Assembly: GCA_025916135.1 (NCBI GenBank)
Contig: CP104793.1
Span: 3,224,001 to 3,288,000 of the forward strand
DNA length: 64,000 nucleotides
From: Rhodobacteraceae bacterium D3-12
Lineage (GTDB): Bacteria; Pseudomonadota; Alphaproteobacteria; Rhodobacterales; Rhodobacteraceae
Direction: 5' to 3'
The notes beneath the pieces were generated by a model. That model made no database searches. It had not been told where the DNA came from and saw nothing but the letters and a program-made list of their open reading frames with translations. This document shows, piece by piece, positions 9,354-18,478 of this stretch (its first letter is position 1; every line of letters begins with the position of its first letter). A program made the position numbers and the translations under genes.

Positions 9354-10344
9354 GCTGCGGATACCTCTCGTGGCGAAAAATGACAGGCCGCGAGATGCCC
9401 GGGGGCCTTGGCCTCTAGCGCCGGATCAATGCGGCGGCACACGTCTTGAACCAGCGGGCAACGGTCGGCAAAAGCGCACCCTTGAAGCGGTTTGGACAGG
9501 TCCGGCACGCGGCCGGGAATCTCGGCCAGCCGAACCGCTTCGCCCGCGCTCAAGGACGAGCCGAGCTTGGGCACGGCGTTGAGCAGCCCTTGGGTATAGG
9601 GGTGGCGCGGCGTGCGGAACAGGTCCTCAACGCGGGCCTCTTCGACCTTGCGACCGGCATACATGACCAGCACACGCTCGGCGAATTCGGCCACCACGCC
9701 CAGATCGTGGGTGATCAGCATAACAGCCGACCCCACCTTGCTGCGCAAATCCTGCATCAGGTCGAGGATCTGCGCCTGAATGGTGACATCAAGCGCGGTC
9801 GTTGGCTCATCCGCCACCAACAGCGCCGGGTTACAAGCCAGCGCGATGGCGATCATCGCCCGCTGGCGCATCCCGCCCGAAAGCTGGTGCGGGTATTCAT
9901 CGACCCGCTGTTCCGGCGATGGGATACCGACAAGGCGTAGCATTTCAATAGCGCGGTTGCGCGCCTCGGCGCGGCTGGCGTTTTCGTGCAGGCGCACGGA
10001 TTCACCGATCTGCTGGCCGATGGTGAACACCGGGTTCAGCGAGGTCATGGGCTCCTGAAAGATCATCCCAATCTCGGAGCCGCGCAGCTTGCGCATCTGC
10101 CGGTCAGATTTCTTGAGCAGGTATCCTCGCCGCGAAAGTTGATCTGACCGGCGACCTTGCCCGGCGGCGTCGGCAGCAGGCCAAGGATCGACATCGAGGT
10201 GACAGACTTGCCACAGCCGGATTCACCGACCACGGCCAGAGCTTCGCCTGCGTTTATGTCAAACGACAGCCCGTCAACCGCACGGTTCACACTGGTCGCG
10301 GTGCGAAAATGGATCTGCAGATCGCGCACTTCAAGAAGGGCCAT
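9350..10344 (-). CDS. Dipeptide/oligopeptide ABC transporter ATPase, DppD type, with apparent frameshift
   Basis: The frame starting at 10344 ([13 protein letters not shown], Walker [10 protein letters not shown]) breaks near 10120, and a second frame carries the rest ([35 protein letters not shown] motif). Adding one G/C at the two-base run 10120-10121 restores [18 protein letters not shown] and a 331-residue DppD-type ATPase, so a base-calling loss is likely. The start is supported by GGAGG seven bases upstream. It pairs with the DppF-type ATPase downstream and follows the permease gene by two bases. Confidence 0.88.
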
Positions 10345-10346
10345 GT

Positions 10347-11264
10347 TTACACCTCCTTCGCTAGTCGGGGATCGACCGCATCGCGCAGCCCGTCGCCCAG
10401 AAGGTTGACTGCCAGCACCGTGATCGACAGGAACAAAGCCGGGAAAAACACGATTGACGGCTTCACCTGCCAGAGCGCGCGCCCCTCGGCCATGATATTG
10501 CCCCACGACGGCACTGATGATGGCAGCCCCGCACCAATAAAGCTCAGGATCGCCTCGGTGATCATCGCAGAGGCGCAGATATAGGTGGCCTGCACCGTCA
10601 GGGGCGCCAGCGTGTTGGGCATGATATGGCGCCAGATAATGCCGAGCGTGCCGGTGCCACAGGCGGTCCCCGCCTCGACATAGGGCTGTTCGCGCACCGA
10701 AAGCACGACCGAGCGGGTCAGCCGCGCGACACGCGGAATTTCCGCAATCGTGATGGCAAGAATGACGTTAAAGACAGAACCGCCGCGCATCAGGGTCATC
10801 AAGGCAATCGCCAGAAGGATCGCGGGGATCGACATCAGCCCGTCCATCACCCGCATGACGATGTTATCAGCCCAGCGCAAAAACCCCGAAAGCAAACCAA
10901 TGGCCAGCCCGACAATCGAAGCGCAAATCGCCACGCCTGCGCCGACAACCAGCGACACCTGAGCGCCATAGACCGTGCGCGAGAAGATGTCGCGACCCAG
11001 CATATCGGTGCCAAACCATGCCTCTTCCGAGGGCGGTTTGACCCGGAACGCGGGGTTGAGCGCGCTGGGATCATGGGTGGCGATGAACGGTGCAAAAATC
11101 GCCATCAGCGCGACCAGCACAAGCAGGACAAGACCGATCCACAATGTCGGATGCTCGATCAGCATCGCCATGGCGCGGCCACGTTGCGGCGGCGGCGTGA
11201 GGATCTGCGGTCGCGCGGGCGCGGCGGCATATTCGGGCTCGCAAGGAGTGGGTTGAGCGGTCAA
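10347..11264 (-). CDS. Dipeptide-type ABC permease, DppC-like
   Basis: A 305-residue inner-membrane permease with an N-terminal cytoplasmic stretch, six predicted membrane helices and the ATPase-coupling EAA loop (VEAGTACGTGTLGIIWRHIM). The start of the mature core (GTDMLGRDIFSRTVYGAQVSL) is typical of DppC/OppC. It overlaps the dppB-like gene by four bases (ATGA), so translation is coupled. It forms the channel heterodimer with that protein. Confidence 0.93.
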   Translation of the reverse strand: MTAQPTPCEPEYAAAPARPQILTPPPQRGRAMAMLIEHPTLWIGLVLLVLVALMAIFAPFIATHDPSALNPAFRVKPPSEEAWFGTDMLGRDIFSRTVYGAQVSLVVGAGVAICASIVGLAIGLLSGFLRWADNIVMRVMDGLMSIPAILLAIALMTLMRGGSVFNVILAITIAEIPRVARLTRSVVLSVREQPYVEAGTACGTGTLGIIWRHIMPNTLAPLTVQATYICASAMITEAILSFIGAGLPSSVPSWGNIMAEGRALWQVKPSIVFFPALFLSITVLAVNLLGDGLRDAVDPRLAKEV

Positions 11265-12202
11265 TAGCGTATCCTCGGGTCAATCAGGGTGTAGCTGAGA
11301 TCAATCAGCAGATTGATGATGACGTAAACGAAGCTGAAGATCAGGATGATCGCCTGAATCACCGGATAGTCACGCCGCAGGATCGATTCGACCGTCAGAC
11401 GGCCAAGTCCGGGCAGCGCAAAGACTGTTTCGATCACAACAGCGCCCGAGATCATAAGCGCGATCCCAAGGCCCACCACCGTGACAATCGGCACCATCGC
11501 ATTGCGCAACGCGTGGATGAACAGAACCGTATGGCCGGCGGCCCCCTTGGCGCGGGCGGTGCGGATATAGTCCTGTTGCAAAATTTCCAGCATCGTCGCG
11601 CGGGTGATCCGCGCAATCAGAGCAACATAAACCCCCGCAAGCGTCACCGCTGGCAAGATCAGGCTGTGAAACCACGGCCAGATACCGTCAGCGATGGGTT
11701 TATAGCCTTGGACCGGAAGCCAGCCCAGCTTGAGCGACAAGGTCCAGGCCAACACATAGCCGACCACGAACACCGGCACCGAAAATCCCAGCACAGCAAA
11801 CAGCATGATCGCCCGGTCAAGCAGCGAGCCGCGTTTCCATGCGGCGGCAACACCCATTGGGATCGCCACGATCAGCGCGAAAAACAATGTGACAATCATC
11901 AGCGACACAGTCGGTTCAACCCGTTGCAGGATCATCCCGGTCACGGGTTCCTTGGTAAAGATCGACGTGCCAAAATCGCCGCGGACCACCCCGCCCGCCC
12001 ATTCGGCGAACCGAACAGGAAAGCTGCGGTCAAGGCCCAGCTGCGTGCGGATATTCTCGATGTCTTCCTGCGTGGCCTGATCCCCGGCCAGAATGGCCGC
12101 CGGATCGCCCGGTGCAAGATAGAGCAGGCTGAAGACGAATATCATCACGAACAAGACAACCGGAATCGTCGAAAGGATGCGTCTAAAGATATAGGACGCC
12201 AT
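11261..12202 (-). CDS. Dipeptide-type ABC permease, DppB-like
   Basis: A 313-residue membrane protein beginning MASYIFRRILSTIPVVLFVMI, the usual DppB/OppB opening. It has six membrane segments and an EAA-like loop (IRTARAKGAAGHTVLFIHALRNAM). It is the first permease gene after the binding-protein gene and is separated from it by a 64-bp gap with a hairpin, a common arrangement that lowers permease expression relative to the binding protein. Confidence 0.93.
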   Translation of the reverse strand: MASYIFRRILSTIPVVLFVMIFVFSLLYLAPGDPAAILAGDQATQEDIENIRTQLGLDRSFPVRFAEWAGGVVRGDFGTSIFTKEPVTGMILQRVEPTVSLMIVTLFFALIVAIPMGVAAAWKRGSLLDRAIMLFAVLGFSVPVFVVGYVLAWTLSLKLGWLPVQGYKPIADGIWPWFHSLILPAVTLAGVYVALIARITRATMLEILQQDYIRTARAKGAAGHTVLFIHALRNAMVPIVTVVGLGIALMISGAVVIETVFALPGLGRLTVESILRRDYPVIQAIILIFSFVYVIINLLIDLSYTLIDPRIRY

Positions 12203-12227
12203 AGGCGGTCATTCCTCGAGCTTTGTC

Positions 12228-12257
12228 GGGAGCACGCTTGCAAGAGCGCGCTCCCGG
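12228..12257 (-). terminator. Intercistronic hairpin between binding-protein and permease genes
   Basis: Arms CGGGAGC (12228-12234) and GCTCCCG (12251-12257) pair, with further CGC/GCG pairing inside past one mismatch. The loop is TTGCAAGA. The hairpin probably attenuates read-through or stabilises the upstream mRNA. Confidence 0.5.
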
Positions 12258-12266
12258 CATGGCAAT

Positions 12267-13844
12267 TTACATGCGATCAACGTTCCAGAACAGGCTGACC
12301 GAAGCTTGCAACAGACCTTTGAGGTTGCTGCGCACGGCACCATCACGGAAAGTCTGACCCAGCGGCACGGTGGGCACCTGATCAATCGCGCGGGCGTGGG
12401 CCTTGTCAAACAGCTTCTGCGCCTCCTCGTCGGATTGCGCCGAAAGCCAATCCGCAACGGTTTGCTCCATCTCGGGGTCTTTGTACCAGCCCCACCAGCC
12501 GGTCTCGCCCAGGCCACGTGTGGTGGCATTGGTCGCCGGGTTGTCGATGGAAATCGCGGGCCAGTTGGTGTGCGCAATGCTCCAACCGCCGTTTTCGACC
12601 GGCTCTTTGGACACGCGGCGCTGAACCACGGTGCCCCAGTCGGTTTCCTGCAGATCGACATTCATGCCGATTTTCTTGAGGATATCTGCCGTGATAAGGC
12701 CATGCGGATGGATCGAGCCGATATCGGTCGGGTTGATGATCACAACCTTTTCGCCGTTATAGCCCGCGTCCTTGAGCGCCTGTTTGGCACCCTCGACATC
12801 CAGCGAATTCATGATGCCTTCACCCAGCTCGTTGACCCCGGGCAGACCACAAGGGAACGACGAGAGACATTCGGTGCGGTTCGCCTCGCTTGCTGTGACC
12901 GACTGCATGTATGGCGTCTGGTTCACGGCCTTGAGAACGGCGCGGCGCACGTCGACATTGTTGAACGGCGGCTGCAGGTGGTTGAAGCGGATGACCGAGA
13001 CGATGCCAAACGGATCCTGCCGGAACAGGTCCACGTCCGAGCTTGCCTCCATCAGCGGCGCAAGGTCAGGCAGGATCGAGGCGACCCAGTCCACCTCACC
13101 GGCCTGAATGGCAGCAGCGGCAGTGGCCGGGTCGGGAATGACCTGCCAGATCACGCGGTCAAAGTTCACCACCTTGCCGCCCGATGTCCATGCGGCGGCT
13201 TCGGCGCGCGGCACGTAACCGTCGAATTTCTCGTATACCATGCGGTCGCCCGAGACATATTCATCCGCCACCCATTTGAACGGGCCAGAGCCGACCATCT
13301 CGGTCACCTGCTCGGAAATATCGGTTTTCGCCAGCCGTTCCGGCATCATCATCGCAGGCGAGGAATGCGGTTTACCAATGGCGTGCAACAAACGACCAAA
13401 CGGGCGGGTCAGCTTGATCAGGATGGTCTTGTCATCCTTGGCCGAGAAGCTCTCGGTCGCGGCGCCCAGCGCCTGACCAAAGCCGTCACGTTTGGCCCAC
13501 CTTTGAAGGCTGGCGGCGCAGTCTTGGGCGCGCACAGGTTCGCCATCATGGAACATCAACCCGTCGCGCAGGGTGATTTCCCATGTCAGACCGTCATCCG
13601 ACACCGTATGCCCCGCCGCCATCTGTGGCACGGGCTGAAGGTTGCCATCCATGCCATAGAGCGTGTCAAAAACACAGTAACCATGGGTGATCGAAACCGC
13701 CGCCGGGGTGAACACCGGATCAAGGATCGTCAGGTTCGAGGCAGGAACATAGCGCAGAACCTTGGTGTTGTTCTGGGCCAGTGAGGGGACAGACAGCAGC
13801 GGCGTCGCTGCGGCAGCACCAAGTAGGGAACGTCTTGTAATCAT
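12267..13844 (-). CDS. Periplasmic substrate-binding protein of a dipeptide-type ABC transporter
   Basis: A 525-residue family 5 extracellular solute-binding protein. The N-terminus MITRRSLLGAAAATPLLSVP has a twin-arginine-like motif (TRRSLLG) and a signal peptide ending near ALAQ-type SLAQ. The mature part has the family pattern (LDPVFTPAAVS, YVCFDTLYG-like VFDTLYG, WEITLRDGLMFHDGEPV). I chose the ATG at 13844, preceded by AAGGA at a good distance. It probably binds peptides, opines or related amino compounds. The neighbouring M81 gene hints at a peptide-like or amide substrate, but none can be assigned. Confidence 0.9.
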   Translation of the reverse strand: MITRRSLLGAAAATPLLSVPSLAQNNTKVLRYVPASNLTILDPVFTPAAVSITHGYCVFDTLYGMDGNLQPVPQMAAGHTVSDDGLTWEITLRDGLMFHDGEPVRAQDCAASLQRWAKRDGFGQALGAATESFSAKDDKTILIKLTRPFGRLLHAIGKPHSSPAMMMPERLAKTDISEQVTEMVGSGPFKWVADEYVSGDRMVYEKFDGYVPRAEAAAWTSGGKVVNFDRVIWQVIPDPATAAAAIQAGEVDWVASILPDLAPLMEASSDVDLFRQDPFGIVSVIRFNHLQPPFNNVDVRRAVLKAVNQTPYMQSVTASEANRTECLSSFPCGLPGVNELGEGIMNSLDVEGAKQALKDAGYNGEKVVIINPTDIGSIHPHGLITADILKKIGMNVDLQETDWGTVVQRRVSKEPVENGGWSIAHTNWPAISIDNPATNATTRGLGETGWWGWYKDPEMEQTVADWLSAQSDEEAQKLFDKAHARAIDQVPTVPLGQTFRDGAVRSNLKGLLQASVSLFWNVDRM

Positions 13845-13893
13845 TTTATTTTCCTTCCTGAAGGTGAATGGATTTATCTTCTTTTTCTTCCGG

Positions 13894-15390
13894 TCACGCG
13901 GTCTGGGGGATCGGTTGAGGCGTCTCTGTGTCATCGGCGGGCCAGAACGGTCTTTGCCGTTTTTCCCAGTCCACATCTTCAAGCCGAAGCGGCGCGCCAC
14001 CGGGGCCGTGGATGGCGATGAACTGCACGCCCTCTCCCAGGAGTTTGCGATAGTTCATAAGGTTCTTGAACGAGGCGATCTTCATCTTGGTGATATCAAT
14101 GCCCGCCGCCGCATAATGTTCATCCATATGCTCGTAAAACGGCAGGCTCCCGACCAGAATACGCACCCCACCCGCACGCAGAACGGCCGAGGGGCCGGTG
14201 CCCACCGTGGCCCCTTTTGCCGGACCGCCGCAATAGGTGAACGCCCCGTCATACAGGTTTTCCACCGTCGCCGTCACTGTCACCGGCTTGAACCAGCGGG
14301 TGTCCTGTTTGGCGCCGACATGGAATTCCGCCTTGCCGCCTTCACCAAGCTCAAACGCCTGCGCGGCGACCTCGGGGTCGACGATAAACAGCGCAGCGTC
14401 GGTCTCGGGCGCCCCCTCCAGAAGGGCCGCCAGAAGCGCGGGGCTGTCGCCTTGCGCGCCCGCACCCATCGAATCCGGCGCATCAATGATCAGCGTCCGA
14501 CCCGGTGCCTCGACAGCGGCCTGTACGGCCTCGGCCGGGGTCATCGCCGGCAGCTCGAAATCGCGCCGCCGCTCCCACATCGCGTCCAGCACGTCCTGCG
14601 CCACCGCATCTGCGCCCGCGGGGTCGCCATCGGTGATGGCAAGGCCGGTGATCCCGACATCGGCCATGTCGAGCCACGGCTGAACCGGAAAATAGCTGAC
14701 CGACAGGGCGCGCCCTTCGGCCTCCATCTGGCGCGACAGCTTGGCCACCTGTGCCATCGGCTCGTCATTCAATGTCGCCCCGCCCAAGACCGGCACAATG
14801 GCGTTGTATTTGCGAATACGCGTGACCGGCGCGATCTCGCCCTTGACCGCGCGCACCAGCAAACCGGCGGCGCAGGCTCCGGTGCGATAGGCATCAACAT
14901 GCGGATAGGTCTCGTAGCCAACGATGATCTGCGCCATATCGGCCATGCGCTGGGACACATGGGCATGTAGATCAAGGCTCACCGCAATCGGGATCGACGC
15001 ATCGCCAAGCCGCTCACGAACCGCCTTGATAACCCCGCCCTCAGGGTCTTTCTCGGTCGCGCAAATCATCGCGCCATGCAGCGAAAGATACACTCCATCC
15101 AATGGCATGGCCGCCGTGATCCCATCGGCAATGGCCTCGACCACTTCGTCATAATAGGCGTCATCAACATGCCCACCAGAGACACAGCGCGACATGAGAA
15201 TAGGAACGATCTCGGCCCCCGCCTCTTTCAGCGTGTCAACGCCACCGGACAGGCCCAATTGCTTGCCTGCTACGGCCTTGATGACCTCGTCTCCGCGAAA
15301 CACACCGAACCTTGCGAAATCTTCCTTTCCGGCGACTCGCAGAGAAAGGCTGTTGCCCTCGAATTCAAAGCTGGCGATGGCGATTTTCAT
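13894..15390 (-). CDS. M81 family metallopeptidase-like protein (MlrC-like)
   Basis: A 498-residue member of the MlrC (microcystinase C) family. The opening MKIAIASFEFEGNSLS, the GVYLSLHGAM segment and SLDLHAHVS carry candidate metal-binding His/Asp residues of the family. Such genes are often linked to peptide-type ABC importers, and this one is transcribed first in front of a complete dipeptide-type transporter. It probably processes the imported compound in the cytoplasm. Hydrolysis of microcystin itself is not implied. A triplicated 13-bp repeat lies at its start codon. Confidence 0.85.
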   Translation of the reverse strand: MKIAIASFEFEGNSLSLRVAGKEDFARFGVFRGDEVIKAVAGKQLGLSGGVDTLKEAGAEIVPILMSRCVSGGHVDDAYYDEVVEAIADGITAAMPLDGVYLSLHGAMICATEKDPEGGVIKAVRERLGDASIPIAVSLDLHAHVSQRMADMAQIIVGYETYPHVDAYRTGACAAGLLVRAVKGEIAPVTRIRKYNAIVPVLGGATLNDEPMAQVAKLSRQMEAEGRALSVSYFPVQPWLDMADVGITGLAITDGDPAGADAVAQDVLDAMWERRRDFELPAMTPAEAVQAAVEAPGRTLIIDAPDSMGAGAQGDSPALLAALLEGAPETDAALFIVDPEVAAQAFELGEGGKAEFHVGAKQDTRWFKPVTVTATVENLYDGAFTYCGGPAKGATVGTGPSAVLRAGGVRILVGSLPFYEHMDEHYAAAGIDITKMKIASFKNLMNYRKLLGEGVQFIAIHGPGGAPLRLEDVDWEKRQRPFWPADDTETPQPIPQTA

Positions 15391-15420
15391 TGTCGTCTCT
15401 CATTGTCATCTCTCATTGTC
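15387..15420 (-). repeat. Three 13-bp direct repeats and a nine-codon leader ORF at the M81 gene start
   Basis: CATTGTC recurs at 15388, 15401 and 15414 (plus-strand reading) with near-identical spacers. On the minus strand each copy supplies an ATG. The outermost begins a nine-codon ORF (15416-15387) whose TGA overlaps the M81 start as ATGA. This could be translational coupling or simple slippage duplication. Confidence 0.55.
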
Positions 15421-15841
15421 GGCCTTCTGGCCCCCATACTGCCGCCCGGCGCAAGATCGTCGTGAAACGCGATCAAGCCGGGCGTGGAACTATGCGTCTA
15501 TTGGAAAGTCTTGCAGGTGGCTGACCCGATTTCAAATGCGAATTGACGGTATCAACATGCAGTTTTTGCATATTGCGTCCCGATCCACGAAATCCCCACA
15601 GGAATGTAGACTTTGTTTTTATGACGCTTTGCCGCGTTCATGGCCCGAGGTTTCGCCGCAATATAGCATGGATGTCAACGCGTCTTGCACATCCAACTCG
15701 GACGCAACAGCGGGCCGCACCGCCCAAAAACCCATCACTACATTGGATCGGACGGAAATATCGGTGCTTTTTGGGGCCAGAGCCGGAGGGTCTTGGCCGT
15801 CTTACCGACCGAAGCGCGTGGGTGCCAACGGGCGCGCGGCG
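15421..15841. other. Intergenic leader region with bipartite hairpin
   Basis: There is no convincing gene in these 421 bases. An imperfect two-part hairpin (GCCCGGC 15444-15450 with GCCGGGC 15477-15483, inner GATCG 15455-15459 with CGATC 15470-15474) lies 54-93 bases upstream of the M81 gene start and could be in its 5' leader. The remainder separates it from the 3' end of nirV. Confidence 0.4.
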
Positions 15842-16594
15842 CTAGATCCGCTCGTCCGAAACCAGCCGCATTCCCAAATGCGCCGGAGGCGTGCCAACAG
15901 CACAGCCGCCGCGGGCCGGATCACGGATAAGAAATGACATGGCCGCCACATGCTCACCGCCAACAAAATAGGCCGGGCAGCGGTCCGGGTCGATCCCGCT
16001 GGCGGCCCCGGCATAGCATTCCTGCGTCCATTCCCACACGCTGCCGTCAAGATCAGCAATCCCTTCGGGCGAGACCGAAAAGCTGCCCTGCGGTTTCAAC
16101 GCACGCGGCGCGTTTCCTTCGGTGAGATAGGCCGAGGCCCATGTCATCGACGGATCGGTAAAAATCGGATCTGCATGTTCGGGCAAGACCGGCTTGGCGA
16201 ATTCGCCCCATTCGACCGCCGTTGGCAGACGAAAATTCTTGCCTGTCTGCGCGTTGATCCAGTGCAGGTATTCGCTCACATCAACATAGCTCAGACCAGT
16301 CGCCGGGGTCACGCTCGCGTCTTGGTCCGGACGGGCGCGCAGCTCCAACATACAAGCCCCCTGATCGTGACAGATGTTCCACTGGGCGATTGTCACTTCG
16401 TATTTCTGAACATGAAGCTGTGCGCCGCTGGGCAATGTCACAGGGCGCTCTGCCATTTGCGGCAGCAGCGACAAATCAGGTTCGGTGCCGCGCCAGTAAA
16501 GCGCGGCACCGACAAGGGCCACCACCGACACCGTCAGCGCAACCAGACGAAGGGACAACTTCGCAATCGGCATATGGGTCTCGGTGGTGGTCAT
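15842..16594 (-). CDS. nirV: NirV, formylglycine-generating-enzyme-like protein of the nitrite reductase operon
   Basis: A 250-residue protein with one N-terminal membrane anchor (residues about 12-32) and an FGE/SUMF1-type domain. Recognisable pieces are VQKYEVTIAQWN, FRLPTAVEWGEFA, GSVWEWTQECY and the terminal GMRLV. In Rhodobacter-type denitrifiers the gene directly after nirK encoding this domain is nirV, whose exact role is unsettled. It lies 28 bases downstream of nirK in the same direction. An alternative start is Met8 (16573). Confidence 0.85.
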   Translation of the reverse strand: MTTTETHMPIAKLSLRLVALTVSVVALVGAALYWRGTEPDLSLLPQMAERPVTLPSGAQLHVQKYEVTIAQWNICHDQGACMLELRARPDQDASVTPATGLSYVDVSEYLHWINAQTGKNFRLPTAVEWGEFAKPVLPEHADPIFTDPSMTWASAYLTEGNAPRALKPQGSFSVSPEGIADLDGSVWEWTQECYAGAASGIDPDRCPAYFVGGEHVAAMSFLIRDPARGGCAVGTPPAHLGMRLVSDERI

Positions 16595-16622
16595 GGCTTT
16601 AACCTTTCCGGTCAGCTTTCAG

Positions 16623-17840
16623 TCAGCTTGCAAAGGGACGCGGCGCGACAACCTGTTCCATCAGGTCATTGTTCCAATCGCCCTCGACAACAAAGTGAGC
16701 CGTGCCGCCCAGCATCGCGCCGATGATCAGGTTGTGGTTTACATAGGCATAGACGCCCGGTTGCTCGAAGGTATACATCGCCGCCGCCGCGCTACCGCCG
16801 CGCACAAACCATGTCTCCATCCCGGTCAATGGCACATCGGTGAACGAGCTTTCCCAGACATATTCGCCATGCCCGCCGATCAGGTGTGGCCGGCTGTCGA
16901 CGTTGCACGAATTATGCACCATCAGAACAGTCTCACCAACCTTGGCCTTGAGCGCATTCTCACCCGTCAGGGCACCAACCGCGCCGTTGAACACCTGATG
17001 CGTCGGCACCAAAGTGCGCATCGCATCAAGGCTGTCGGAATAGTCATCGCCAGCCGCTTCATAGACCTTGTAGTCGCCGTTTTCGTCTTTCGGCAGATAG
17101 TAATCCTGCTCGCCGATATAGGCGATGCTGTCATAGCGCAGCGGATTGCCTTGAGGGTCTTTCAGCCCGTCACGCGGCAGCACCATAACGGCGCCATTCA
17201 TGCCATGCGTCACGTGATAGGGGATCATCGCGCCACCGGGGGCACAGTGATAGGTGAAACAGCCCGGCTTGGTCGCTTTCCAGCGCAGAACGCATTCCTC
17301 GCCCGGATAGACATGGGTCAAGCCACCACCGCCCAACGCGCCGGTCGAGGCGTGAAAGTCGATGTTATGCTCCATCATCGAGCTTTCGGGGTTGCGCAGG
17401 GTCAGCTCGATCATATCGCCCTCGTGGCAGATGATCAGCGGGCCGGGAACAGACCCGTTAAAGGTCAACGCCCAAACGCTCGCGCCGGTGTCTTCGTCGA
17501 CCACCATCAAACGCTCTTCGGTTACCATGGTGATTTCGATGATCTTCGGCCCGCCGGTGGCGACCTGCTCATGCTCCGGCGCAAATGGCGGCGCGACAAG
17601 CTCTTGTTTCACGCGGGTATAGCCTGCAAGGTCCGCCGGTTTGGCGGTGGTGTCTGCGGCCTGTTTCTCGGCAACCTTGTGAAGGTTGCGCGAAACGGCA
17701 TCGGCTTTAAACGGTTGCGGCGTGCGCCGGGCGGCCATTGCGGTGGCACCGCTCATTGCCGCAGCACCGGCCAAAAGGGATCCGCGCAACACATTGCGGC
17801 GGCTGGTGTTCATAAGGCCCGGGTTAATGAACTTTGTCAT
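16623..17840 (-). CDS. nirK: Copper-containing nitrite reductase NirK
   Basis: A 405-residue periplasmic two-cupredoxin enzyme reducing nitrite to NO. Its Tat signal includes [17 protein letters not shown]. Copper-site residues are visible. [15 protein letters not shown] supplies the type 1 His plus the catalytic Asp and type 2 His. [20 protein letters not shown] supplies the type 2 His, the type 1 Cys, His and Met. HLIGGHG and NHNLIIGAM supply the second-domain histidines. The start at 17840 follows AAAGGAAAA. It lies between pseudoazurin (its likely electron donor) and nirV, so the three probably form one operon. Confidence 0.96.
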   Translation of the reverse strand: MTKFINPGLMNTSRRNVLRGSLLAGAAAMSGATAMAARRTPQPFKADAVSRNLHKVAEKQAADTTAKPADLAGYTRVKQELVAPPFAPEHEQVATGGPKIIEITMVTEERLMVVDEDTGASVWALTFNGSVPGPLIICHEGDMIELTLRNPESSMMEHNIDFHASTGALGGGGLTHVYPGEECVLRWKATKPGCFTYHCAPGGAMIPYHVTHGMNGAVMVLPRDGLKDPQGNPLRYDSIAYIGEQDYYLPKDENGDYKVYEAAGDDYSDSLDAMRTLVPTHQVFNGAVGALTGENALKAKVGETVLMVHNSCNVDSRPHLIGGHGEYVWESSFTDVPLTGMETWFVRGGSAAAAMYTFEQPGVYAYVNHNLIIGAMLGGTAHFVVEGDWNNDLMEQVVAPRPFAS

Positions 17841-17897
17841 AACAGTTTTCCTTTTCGGTTGGGTGGCACGGGACAGCGCCCCGTGCTTGCCTGATCG

Positions 17898-18329
17898 TCA
17901 CATGTTGTTCAGTTGTTCTTCGAAACGCGCCTTGGCCTTCTTGGGCACACGCCCAGCCAGAAAATCTTCGGGGGCGGTTACGTCGCCGACAACGATCGTC
18001 ATCACCATGCCCATGGCATAATGCGGCTTGCAAATGACGCCATAGACCCCTTCAGCGGTCAAGGTAACTTCAAGTTCTTGGTTGATTTTCCCTTTAAAAG
18101 GCTCGGCCCCTTCGGGGAGCATACCTTTGTTGATCTCGGCATTGTGGCCCTTGCTTGAGGCGACAAATTTGATCGTGTCGCCGGGGGCGGCCTTGACCAG
18201 GCTCGGTTCAAATACCATGCGCTGACCGTCGCTGCCTTTGTTGAGCATCTGAACCTCAAAGGTCTCGGCATAAGCGGCGCCACCCATCAGGCTGGCAAGA
18301 ACGAGGGCTGCTGTAAGTGTTCGGCCCAT
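17898..18329 (-). CDS. Pseudoazurin
   Basis: A 143-residue type I copper protein with a Sec signal peptide (MGRTLTAALVLASLMGGAAYA). Copper ligands are the His of KGHNAE and Cys, His and Met of CKPHYAMGM. It carries electrons in the periplasm to the NirK encoded 57 bases downstream. I chose the ATG at 18329, with AAGGA eight bases upstream. An FNR/NnrR-like box lies 65 bases upstream of the start codon, which suggests control by nitric oxide or low oxygen. Confidence 0.94.
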   Translation of the reverse strand: MGRTLTAALVLASLMGGAAYAETFEVQMLNKGSDGQRMVFEPSLVKAAPGDTIKFVASSKGHNAEINKGMLPEGAEPFKGKINQELEVTLTAEGVYGVICKPHYAMGMVMTIVVGDVTAPEDFLAGRVPKKAKARFEEQLNNM

Positions 18330-18393
18330 TTGACAATTCCTTTCTTTCATCTTGTTCGTTGAGCCAAATATACCGAATACTGCGGACCAGAAT

Positions 18394-18407
18394 TTGATCT
18401 GGCACAA
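18394..18407. promoter_or_regulatory. Candidate NnrR/FNR-type box upstream of pseudoazurin-nirK-nirV
   Basis: The sequence TTGAT-CTGG-CACAA is a 14-bp imperfect dyad of the FNR/Dnr/NnrR type. It is centred about 71 bases from the pseudoazurin start and lies in the divergent region shared with the CRP/FNR-family regulator at 18479, so it may serve both. Confidence 0.5.
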
Positions 18408-18478
18408 CCTTTGGCGCGATTGCTGGCGCGGGGGTCTTTGCGGATGCAGAATGTGTCGAAATGTGAGACAACACCTTA

